Shown in pieces: positions 25,780 through 32,613 of a DNA stretch of 37,735 nucleotides. Below the pieces are notes generated by a model. The model saw only the letters and a list, made by a program, of their open reading frames with translations. It searched no databases and had not been told where the DNA came from. The position numbers and the translations under genes are program-made. Within the stretch, counting starts at the first letter, position 1. Every line of letters starts with the position of its first letter. Source of the stretch: Saprospiraceae bacterium (lineage in GTDB: Bacteria; Bacteroidota; Bacteroidia; Chitinophagales; Saprospiraceae); the NCBI GenBank assembly GCA_028285085.1, contig JANQQI010000059.1, positions 1-37,735 of the forward strand, written 5' to 3'.

Positions 25780-26466
25780 TTAAGAATCAGAATTCGTCAT
25801 AGTAGCTGTTTCTAACAATTGCATGACTTCGGCCAGGCGATAGTTTTCAAATGAAGGGATGACTAAGTGAGCATGTCCCAGTACTTCCGGGCTTCCGATA
25901 CCAACGGTGTAAGTCCCACAATTAAGCGCAGCGGTTACCCCCTTGGCAGCGTCCTCAAAAACAATACATTCCGAAGATAGGACACCCAATTGCTCAACAC
26001 CGAGCTGGAAAGTCAAGGGATCAGGTTTACCTTTGCCACGAGGAATCAGAGTGCCATCAACAAAGGCATCGAAATACTCCAGCAAGCCAACCTGAGTAAT
26101 AATGGTTCGCGCATTTTTACTGGCCGAGCCAAGCCCAACCCGCAAGCCGGCCCACTTCACCTCGTTGAGAAAATCAACGACACCTGGCAAAATCTCATCG
26201 GCAGTCATCTGCCTGATATGTTCGACATACCATTCGTTCTTCCGATCGGTCAAAGCCGTTTTTTCTTCTTCGGGGATCGTAATCCCACCCCATTCCAAAA
26301 TTAAATTGAGTGATTGACGGCGGCTTACGCCTTTAAGTTTTTCGTTTTCGGCTTCAGAAAAATCAAAACCCAACTCATTGGCCAGTCGTCGCCAAGCGGT
26401 GAAGTGATACCTGGCAGTATCCACAATAACACCGTCCAAGTCAAAAATGCAAGCTTTTACGTTCAT
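25780..26466 (-). CDS. pgmB: beta-phosphoglucomutase
   Basis: From the ATG at 26466 the protein has 228 residues and starts in the family way, MNVKACIFDLDGVIVDTARYH; a GTG at 26505 and an ATG at 26481 give longer, less likely forms. The HAD motifs are complete: D9 and D11 in FDLDGV (nucleophile and acid/base), S114-region GLGSASKNA, the lysine of PRGKGKPDP, and FEDAAKG for magnesium. RYHFTAWRRLA and GVSRRQSL are cap-domain residues typical of beta-PGM. It converts beta-glucose-1-phosphate to glucose-6-phosphate, consuming the product of the neighbouring GH65 phosphorylase. A good -7 box lies at 26597-26604. Confidence 0.92.
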   Translation of the reverse strand: MNVKACIFDLDGVIVDTARYHFTAWRRLANELGFDFSEAENEKLKGVSRRQSLNLILEWGGITIPEEEKTALTDRKNEWYVEHIRQMTADEILPGVVDFLNEVKWAGLRVGLGSASKNARTIITQVGLLEYFDAFVDGTLIPRGKGKPDPLTFQLGVEQLGVLSSECIVFEDAAKGVTAALNCGTYTVGIGSPEVLGHAHLVIPSFENYRLAEVMQLLETATMTNSDS

Positions 26467-26596
26467 TACACTGTCTATCATGATCAGATCTAATTTGAAC
26501 CTCACCGAAGGCTTGAAAGCAGCTCTACCTCCAGGGTATCAAATGATTTTTAGGTACGCTAAGTTACTACATTTTGGGGAGTCGCTGTATTGGCAA

Positions 26597-26619
26597 CAAA
26601 TATAAATGTAAAATTTACA
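26597..26619 (-). promoter_or_regulatory. candidate promoter and operator of the maltose cluster
   Basis: On the minus strand TATATTTG (26604-26597) matches the -7 consensus exactly. Two bases upstream lies the odd-centred palindrome TGTAAA-A-TTTACA (26607-26619), placed between the -7 and -33 positions where a repressor would block the polymerase. No clear -33 TTTG is seen. The leader to the ATG at 26466 would be about 120 bases. Confidence 0.45.
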
Positions 26620-26714
26620 CTAAGCTATAATTTACCTGATCTTTTATGTCGGAATTAGGGCATGGAACAGCGAGATCAGCTTGTATATCGTGGAAATAGG
26701 ATTAATTTTATGGC

Positions 26715-28067
26715 ATGAAGACCAAGGAATTGGTAATCGAATTTGAACAGTTTCTGCGCGGTGCGTTGGATTGCCAGCTTGAAGACCGCCTTCTAGTAGC
26801 TGTGAGTGGCGGACTCGACTCGGTAGTGCTCGCCGAGCTGTGTCATCGTTTGGGACAAGCGTTCGGGCTGGCCCATTGCAACTTTCAGCTCCGTGGAGCA
26901 GAAGCGGATGGTGATGCGCAATTCGTTGCCGCCTTAGCTCAGCGCTACGGGGTTCCGTTGCATTTGCAATCCTTTGAGACCAAAACTATTCAGCAGCAAC
27001 AAAAAGGTTCTATTCAAATGCTGGCCCGGCAGCTGCGCTACGATTGGTTCGAAGAAATTCGTGCTGACGCGGATTATGCCTACATCGCTACGGCTCATCA
27101 TCAAGATGATGCGGCCGAAACGATGCTGCTCAATCTTACCAAAGGCTGCGGCCTTCGCGGCTTGCAAGGTATTCCAGCTAAAAATGGCCACGTCATCCGC
27201 CCCTTGTTGTGCACCAACCGGGCGGCGATCGCTGCTTTTGTCCAAACGGAGGGGATCGCCTACCGGGAAGATGCCTCCAATGCCAGCGATGCTTACCAGC
27301 GTAATTTTCTGCGCCATCACGTCGTCCCTTCGCTTACCGAAATCAATCCTGCGTTTATCTCCACCATGTCGGCCAACGCTCAGCGCTTCCAAGAGAGTCA
27401 ATGGCTGCTCGAACAAGCGCTGGCTGAGATTCGACAAAAAGCAGTGGAAGAACAAGATGGTCTAATCCGTATCGATCAACAGCAGATTCCGGCAACGGCA
27501 GCCAGCACCGTCCTCTACGAACTCCTGAAGCCTTATCAGTTTAATAGCGAGCAAGTCCAGCAGATTTTATTTGATCAACATGCACAGAGTGGCGCTCAAT
27601 TTCACTCTCCTACGCATACCTTAACCATCGACCGCACACATTATTTGATCAATGCAATTGCGGCTTCAGTTGAAACAAAAACCCAGGCTTGCTCTTCACT
27701 CGATTCCAGTCTAGATTTAGGCAGTGCCCGGCTGATTTTGCAGACCAGCTCTACCCCACCCCCCAAATTGCAAGAAGGTCCGATGATTGCCTGGCTCGAT
27801 GCCGATCAACTGACTTTACCACTGACCATCAGACGTTGGCGCGCCGGCGATCGCTTTCAACCTCTCGGCATGGACGGTCAACATCAAAGTCTGCAAGACT
27901 TTTTTACTCACCAAAAATTATCGCGACCAGAAAAGGAAAAAGTGTGGCTTTTAGAAAATGCCCGGGGGGAAATCTGCTGGATTATCGGCAAACGAATTGA
28001 TGAGCGAGCAAAGATCTCGGCGACTACTCAAGTCTTTACCCGAATAGAATATCAAGCTAAAGATTAG
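26715..28067 (+). CDS. tilS: tRNA(Ile)-lysidine synthase
   Basis: A cytoplasmic protein of 450 residues. The N-terminal PP-loop domain carries the ATP motif SGGLDS at 31-36, followed by HCNFQLRGAEADGD and the substrate-site ATAHHQDDAAETMLLNLTKGCGLRGLQGI, both typical of TilS. The C-terminal domain has the TilS pattern RRWRAGDRFQPLGM and SLQDFFTHQKLSRPEK. The enzyme uses ATP and lysine to modify C34 of tRNA-Ile(CAU), which changes its decoding from Met to Ile and is generally essential. The gene is divergent from the maltose cluster and convergent with the PorE-like gene; a shared hairpin follows. Confidence 0.95.
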   Translation: MKTKELVIEFEQFLRGALDCQLEDRLLVAVSGGLDSVVLAELCHRLGQAFGLAHCNFQLRGAEADGDAQFVAALAQRYGVPLHLQSFETKTIQQQQKGSIQMLARQLRYDWFEEIRADADYAYIATAHHQDDAAETMLLNLTKGCGLRGLQGIPAKNGHVIRPLLCTNRAAIAAFVQTEGIAYREDASNASDAYQRNFLRHHVVPSLTEINPAFISTMSANAQRFQESQWLLEQALAEIRQKAVEEQDGLIRIDQQQIPATAASTVLYELLKPYQFNSEQVQQILFDQHAQSGAQFHSPTHTLTIDRTHYLINAIAASVETKTQACSSLDSSLDLGSARLILQTSSTPPPKLQEGPMIAWLDADQLTLPLTIRRWRAGDRFQPLGMDGQHQSLQDFFTHQKLSRPEKEKVWLLENARGEICWIIGKRIDERAKISATTQVFTRIEYQAKD

Positions 28068-28087
28068 AGCAAATACCGCGAAAACAC

Positions 28088-28118
28088 AACGGCTCGATTC
28101 TTATAGAACCGAGCCGTT
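28088..28118. terminator. bidirectional hairpin between tilS and the PorE-like gene
   Basis: The stem AACGGCTCG/CGAGCCGTT (28088-28096 and 28110-28118) extends inward by TTC/GAA past one mismatch. It sits between convergent stops at 28067 and 28150. Short T-rich stretches flank it but no long T-run. Confidence 0.6.
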
Positions 28119-28149
28119 ATCTTGACATTTATTAAGAACTAATAGTCTT

Positions 28150-30654
28150 TTACAAATCAATCTTTTCTAATTTTCCATCAACACTTTGCACGACATAAGC
28201 GCCTTTGAAACCAGAAGCTACTGCTTTCTGCTTCGCCGAATTAGCTTGGTCTGCGGATTTAAATCCAGCCAAAAACATAACGGTAAAGCTGCCACTACGC
28301 CGCTGCTCGATCACCCCTAGATCGCTCACCGCCGAGGCGTTAAAAAACTGTGGGTTCTTGTAAGCCGCAAGGCGAACTAAATATTCGTCTACCTCGCTAT
28401 TTGATACCGGCTGAGCGGATACAGGCGTGCTGCGAGGGGCTTGACGCTCTTCCTCCGTCACCACTGGTGTTGATTCTATGGCTGGTGAAGTGGGCGTTTT
28501 GTCCAAAACATTATAGATTTCCACCCCTTCTGTATCATCTAACTGCTCAGTGACCACGAAAGCTTTCTTATAGCCTTGCTGAGCGATTTTCCGACGCGCA
28601 GCGTCGGCCTCATCCTTGCTCTCAAAAATCCCGATGCGAAGTTTCTTAAAGCCTTTTTCAGGACGACTATAGATATTACCAATCGATTGGAGCTTAGCGT
28701 ACATTTTTGGATCAACGTTTTGATTCAATCCCATTGCCGCAATTTGTACCGAAAAACCCGATTGCACCACGTCCTCTACAACTTCCGGTGTTGCAGGATC
28801 GTCGGTCGTCTCACTTCCTTTAGGCTCTTCTTCTGGCGGCAAGTTTGAACTAATCAAACCACCATTATCAATTGAAATCGTTGAATTACCCAACGAAACA
28901 ACGCCCAGAATACTCTTATCGCGACCATCCATCGTACGAATTCGCTGATGGATATCGGTATAGCCTACTTTAGAATAACGAATCACATAAGTTGTATTCG
29001 GAGCCAGAGCCAGACGATATTTACCATTTTCATCCGTCACGGTCTCCATAATTTGACCGTTAGTTTGATTAGTTGCACGAACGAAAACCTCGCCGAGCGA
29101 ATTATTATCACCAGCGTCGATGACCTGTCCCAGATACTTATCTGCTTCGCGGGTCAAGAGGACTTCAATACGTTGCGACTTTTTACGACCATCCGAAGTA
29201 AGTGTAAAGCGATAATTGTTATATCCAGCTTTGGTCACTACCCCTTCGCAATCCAGTCCGGGTAAAGCTTGAAAGCTATATTCACCTCTAGTATTGGTAG
29301 TAAAAGTTGGTTCACCACAAGCGGAGAAATCAATCACAGCATTGGCGATCGGGCTATTATCTGTGGCATTACGGACGGTAATCACGACATTATCCGAAAG
29401 CTGAGAAAACTGATAGATATCCTCATTGCCTTTTCCTCCAGGACGATTTGAAACAAAATATCCCAGATTCATTTGGCTATCGTAAATCAACCCGTAATCA
29501 TCGTGCGATGAATTCACCGCATTACCCAAATGGAAAATACGGTCCCACTCGCCGGCATTCTTTGTTGCTCGGAAATTATCTAGTCCTCCCAATCCGGCAT
29601 GCCAGTCCGAGGCGAAATACAACGTACCATTTTCCATGTAAGGCGTCATTTCATTCCCCGGAGAGTTCACGACAGGCCCAAGATTCATAGGCACTGACCA
29701 GGAATCCCCTGTTTTGGTACAAACGTAGAGGTCATAGCCTCCGTAGCCATCCGGGCGATCTGAAGCAAAGTACAATTCTGTTCCGTCTTCATTGAGATAA
29801 GGGAATCCGTTAGAATACCCACTGCCATTGTGGGCAAAAGGCTTAGCGTCGCGCCAGTCACCATCACCACTTACCTCCGCCACATAGATGCTCATGCTAA
29901 TTCCACTCGAAGGAATCTGCCGGGTGCCATTGACAAAGTTGTTTTTAGTGTAAGCGACCCATTTACCATCTTTAGAATAAGATACCGGGCCATGGTTATA
30001 ATCGTGGCGATAATCTCCACGTAAAAACGTAGGTTGTTGCAAATAACCATTATTGTCCCGTGTCGTAATAAACAATTGGTTTTTTGCACTTCCCATCCAA
30101 TTGGATTGCGTTTTCCCGTCTTGGCGTTTCAAATCGGTACGCGCCGAAGAATACACCACTTTGTTTTGATAGAAAGCAGGACCAAAGTCTGAAGCGCCCT
30201 TATTCAGGTATTCTTTTTTAACCCGGTACTGGGCGGCCACGCCACGAAGCGATTCCGCAAAATCACAGTTTTGCGCATAATGATTACCATAGTAGGGATT
30301 CCCCTCAGCGTAAAGTGTAAACCATTTTTTGGCTTCTTCGTATTTTCCCTGATTCATCAAAGCTTTACCGTAGTTCAGTAAGGTGGTAGGATCAACCCCA
30401 TTCTGCTGGACGGCTTTGGCGTACCATTTCACGGCCTCGTCGATCTGATCGAGGTGACGATAACACTCCGCGATACGCGATAATGCGATGACGTTATTCG
30501 GTTCGGATTGAAGGACTTCGGTGTAGGATTTAATCGCCAAGTTAAAGGCGTATAATTCGAACTCCTTATTAGCTTTTTTGAGATTCTGAGCGCTGACATT
30601 CAGGCTGAAGAGCAAGCAAAAGCTGGTCAACGTTCCAATGAGTACGTGTTTCAT
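28150..30654 (-). CDS. PorE-like envelope protein: TPR, PD40 propeller, two carboxypeptidase-regulatory domains, two SPOR domains
   Basis: A protein of 834 residues with a signal peptide (MKHVLIGTLTSFCLLFSLNVSAQ). Residues about 25-150 are TPR repeats, and about 155-415 a WD40-like PD40 beta-propeller (YSSARTD, YFASDRPDGYGGYDLYVC, YFASDWHAGLGGLDNF, FVSNRPGGKGNEDIYQF). Two carboxypeptidase-regulatory-like domains follow at about 423-500 and 501-580. Two SPOR domains sit at about 631-706 (FSVQIAAMG) and 755-830 (YLVRLAAYKNP). TPR-PD40-regulatory proteins with a C-terminal OmpA domain include PorE, which ties the T9SS ring to peptidoglycan. Here SPOR, a domain that binds glycan strands lacking stem peptides, takes the OmpA place. 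The protein is inferred to be periplasmic and wall-bound. A T9SS role is likely but not shown by the sequence. Confidence 0.8.
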   Translation of the reverse strand: MKHVLIGTLTSFCLLFSLNVSAQNLKKANKEFELYAFNLAIKSYTEVLQSEPNNVIALSRIAECYRHLDQIDEAVKWYAKAVQQNGVDPTTLLNYGKALMNQGKYEEAKKWFTLYAEGNPYYGNHYAQNCDFAESLRGVAAQYRVKKEYLNKGASDFGPAFYQNKVVYSSARTDLKRQDGKTQSNWMGSAKNQLFITTRDNNGYLQQPTFLRGDYRHDYNHGPVSYSKDGKWVAYTKNNFVNGTRQIPSSGISMSIYVAEVSGDGDWRDAKPFAHNGSGYSNGFPYLNEDGTELYFASDRPDGYGGYDLYVCTKTGDSWSVPMNLGPVVNSPGNEMTPYMENGTLYFASDWHAGLGGLDNFRATKNAGEWDRIFHLGNAVNSSHDDYGLIYDSQMNLGYFVSNRPGGKGNEDIYQFSQLSDNVVITVRNATDNSPIANAVIDFSACGEPTFTTNTRGEYSFQALPGLDCEGVVTKAGYNNYRFTLTSDGRKKSQRIEVLLTREADKYLGQVIDAGDNNSLGEVFVRATNQTNGQIMETVTDENGKYRLALAPNTTYVIRYSKVGYTDIHQRIRTMDGRDKSILGVVSLGNSTISIDNGGLISSNLPPEEEPKGSETTDDPATPEVVEDVVQSGFSVQIAAMGLNQNVDPKMYAKLQSIGNIYSRPEKGFKKLRIGIFESKDEADAARRKIAQQGYKKAFVVTEQLDDTEGVEIYNVLDKTPTSPAIESTPVVTEEERQAPRSTPVSAQPVSNSEVDEYLVRLAAYKNPQFFNASAVSDLGVIEQRRSGSFTVMFLAGFKSADQANSAKQKAVASGFKGAYVVQSVDGKLEKIDL

Positions 30655-30988
30655 AAGCGGTATTTCCGGTTACCAGAAAACCACGACCGGTTGCAGACGC
30701 GGTTGTTTTCTCAAGTGTTTGAAAGATAAGAGGCTATTTTCCTAAGACAAGGTACTAAGCATTTCTTATCAAATCAATGACAAAATTACACCAAAAAGAT
30801 GGTAAAAACGGGGAATTAACGTTTTTATCCCCCAAAAAATGTGTACCATTCTAGTCTTTTGATGGGAAAAAAGAGGCTTTAGATACAAAATGAGGGTGTT
30901 TTAAGAAAAAATTAACGTCTTTTCTAACTGAAATTGATTTCCATTTTCAAAAAAGCATTTATATTTGCGGCAGTTCTTTATTTAATTT
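30655..30988. other. divergent intergenic region upstream of the riboswitch
   Basis: This AT-rich region lies between the PorE-like gene start (leftward) and the S-box leader (rightward). It holds the rightward promoter candidate at 30934-30967. No small gene is recognised, and no exact leftward TAnnTTTG box was found. Confidence 0.4.
30934..30967 (+). promoter_or_regulatory. candidate promoter of the SAM-riboswitch leader
   Basis: TATATTTG (30960-30967) matches the -7 consensus TAnnTTTG exactly, and TTGA (30934-30937) lies 22 bases before it at the -33 position. Transcription would start near 30974, about 15 bases before helix P1 of the riboswitch, as expected for a leader of this type. Confidence 0.55.
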
Positions 30989-31096
30989 ACTTATCAAGAA
31001 AGGTCGAGGGATTAGGCCCTATGACACCTTAGCAACCTCTTCGGTTAAACGAAGAAAGGTGCTACATCCTAGCTCCGAATATGGAGACAGATAAGT
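30989..31096 (+). ncRNA. SAM-I (S-box) riboswitch
   Basis: The stretch contains the S-box core in order: P1 5' strand ACTTATC (30989-30995), AAGAAAGGTCGAGGGA, GGCCCTATGACACC, AGCAACC, a variable P3 stem with loop, AAGGTGCTACATCCT, a P4 hairpin (AGCTCCGAATATGGAG) and P1 3' strand GATAAGT (31090-31096). These are the conserved elements of the SAM-I aptamer that binds S-adenosylmethionine. It is followed after 39 bases by a terminator and then by a Cys/Met-metabolism enzyme gene, so high SAM should switch the gene off by early termination. Confidence 0.93.
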
Positions 31097-31135
31097 GAGA
31101 TGAGATGTATTTAATTATCGATTTGATATAAAAAG

Positions 31136-31170
31136 AAATCTCCTCTGACTTGTCGGAGGAGATTTTTTTT
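31136..31170 (+). terminator. riboswitch expression-platform terminator
   Basis: The stem AAATCTCCTCTGAC (31136-31149) pairs with GTCGGAGGAGATTT (31152-31165) and is followed by a T-run to 31170. The 5' arm ATCTCCTCTGAC (31138-31149) can also pair, 10 of 12 bases, with GTGAGATGAGAT (31095-31106), which overlaps the end of P1. This gives a plausible antiterminator for the SAM-free state. Confidence 0.85.
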
Positions 31171-31257
31171 GTTTTAACAACAATTAATCATCTCTTTCCC
31201 GACATCTTTTTTGGTGAGTGGTTTTAAAAAATCATAAATCACAAAAGTCTGAAAAAG

Positions 31258-32433
31258 ATGCAAGAAGCGACTAAAATCATCCATTCTATTCCCGTTGATC
31301 CACAAACTGGTTCGATCTCCGTCCCCATTTATCAAACAGCTACTTTCGTCCAGGAAGCACCCGGCGTTAATAAAGGATTTGACTATGCTCGCTCCAATAA
31401 TCCGACGCGGCAGGTCCTGGAAAATCTGATTGCGAAACTGGAAAATGGCCATCGAGGTTTGGCCTTCGCTAGCGGATTAGCAGCCATTGATACGGTGCTC
31501 AAGCTATTAAAAACGGGAGACGAAATTCTCGCAGTTGACGACCTCTACGGCGGTGCTTTTCGTCTATTTACGCAGGTGTACGAAAAGTTTGGGATTAAAA
31601 TCCGTTATGTCGACACCACTGAGATTCAAAATGTCACGGAGGCCATCTCCACCCGCACCAAATTGGTTTGGCTAGAGACTCCAACGAATCCAACTTTAAA
31701 AATTTCGGATATTAAAGCGATCAGCCGTATCGCTCATCAGTATAAGGCTCTGGTGGTGGTGGACAACACCTTTGCTTCGCCGGCGCTACAACGCCCACTT
31801 GATTTGGGTGCCGACATTGTCGTTCACAGTGCTACCAAATATCTGGGTGGTCACTCAGATCTAATTGCGGGCTTATTGGTGGCCCGTGACGAAACGCTCG
31901 GTGACCGTTTAAAATTCCTCCAAAATGCAGCGGGCAACATTCTTGCGCCTTTCGATAGCTGGTTGACGATCAGAGGGATAGAAACCCTGCCACTTCGCGT
32001 TGAGAAGCAGTCCCGGAGCGGACTAAAAGTAGCGCAATTCCTTTTACAGTCTGATTTAGTAGATAAAGTACACTACCCTGGTTTGCCAAGCCACAAAAAT
32101 TACGAGCTAGCTAAAAGACAGCAAAAACACTTCGGCGGCATCATTTCCTTTTCCTTGAAAGATGACAATGCCTATTCTGCCGTCAAATTCACGCAAGCCA
32201 CCAAGCTTTTCAAATTGGCGGAAAGCCTGGGTGGCGTAAAAAGCCTGGTCTGTCATCCAGCAAGCATGACGCATAAATCAACTCCCGTGGATATTCGTCG
32301 AGCAGCGGGCATTCAGGATAGCTTAATCCGTCTGTCTTGTGGAATCGAAGATGCAGAGGATTTAATTGATGACTTGGATCAAGCGTTGCAACTTATCCAT
32401 CAGAAGAAATACGCGGTGAGTTTCGCAAATTAA
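31258..32433 (+). CDS. Cys/Met-metabolism PLP enzyme (cystathionine gamma-synthase/lyase type)
   Basis: A cytoplasmic protein of 391 residues of the trans-sulfuration family. Marks are SVPIYQTATF, YARSNNPTR (phosphate-binding Tyr/Arg), ASGLAAI, LETPTNPTLK, DNTFASP and the PLP lysine K194 in HSATKYLGGHSD. The C-terminal part has ESLGGVKSLVCHPASMTHKSTP and LIRLSCGIED. Family members act as cystathionine gamma-synthase, gamma-lyase, beta-lyase or homoserine sulfhydrylase and are hard to tell apart by sequence. Control by an upstream SAM-I riboswitch points to methionine synthesis, so a gamma-synthase or sulfhydrylase role is favoured over lyase. The gene stands alone, with its own terminator. 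Confidence 0.9.
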   Translation: MQEATKIIHSIPVDPQTGSISVPIYQTATFVQEAPGVNKGFDYARSNNPTRQVLENLIAKLENGHRGLAFASGLAAIDTVLKLLKTGDEILAVDDLYGGAFRLFTQVYEKFGIKIRYVDTTEIQNVTEAISTRTKLVWLETPTNPTLKISDIKAISRIAHQYKALVVVDNTFASPALQRPLDLGADIVVHSATKYLGGHSDLIAGLLVARDETLGDRLKFLQNAAGNILAPFDSWLTIRGIETLPLRVEKQSRSGLKVAQFLLQSDLVDKVHYPGLPSHKNYELAKRQQKHFGGIISFSLKDDNAYSAVKFTQATKLFKLAESLGGVKSLVCHPASMTHKSTPVDIRRAAGIQDSLIRLSCGIEDAEDLIDDLDQALQLIHQKKYAVSFAN

Positions 32434-32474
32434 TCATTGGCTTTGACTACCATCTTTGGAATATACAATCTCGG

Positions 32475-32506
32475 AAAAGGGCTGCCTCTCGCAGTCCTTT
32501 TCTATT
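32475..32506 (+). terminator. terminator of the trans-sulfuration gene
   Basis: An eleven-pair stem AAAAGGGCTGC/GCAGTCCTTTT (32475-32485 and 32491-32501, one G-T pair) with loop CTCTC is followed by a T-rich stretch (TCTATTTTG). Confidence 0.75.
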
Positions 32507-32566
32507 TTGTCTGTAATCAGTCATTAAACAAGCAACCGTTTTTCAGCCACGGCAGGTAAATATTAT

Positions 32567-32574
32567 TAAATTTG
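32567..32574 (+). promoter_or_regulatory. candidate -7 box before the first S8 protease gene
   Basis: TAAATTTG matches TAnnTTTG exactly. The start would fall near 32581 and give a leader of about 33 bases to the ATG at 32614. This box contains the TTG at 32572 that would otherwise extend the reading frame, so it decides for the ATG as the start. Confidence 0.5.
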
Positions 32575-32613
32575 ATACTCCTTAAACTTCCAATACTAAA
32601 ACAAATAAATGAA

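Noticed and set aside
14297-28089. The 14-base sequence CCGCGAAAACACAA occurs in two intergenic places (14297-14310 and 28076-28089).
   Set aside because: In a window of this size a few exact 14-base repeats are expected by chance, and neither copy is tied to a clear structure or similar position relative to genes.
32572-32613. A TTG start that would extend the first S8 protease by 14 residues.
   Set aside because: The TTG lies inside a -7 box, and the signal peptide starts cleanly at the ATG at 32614.
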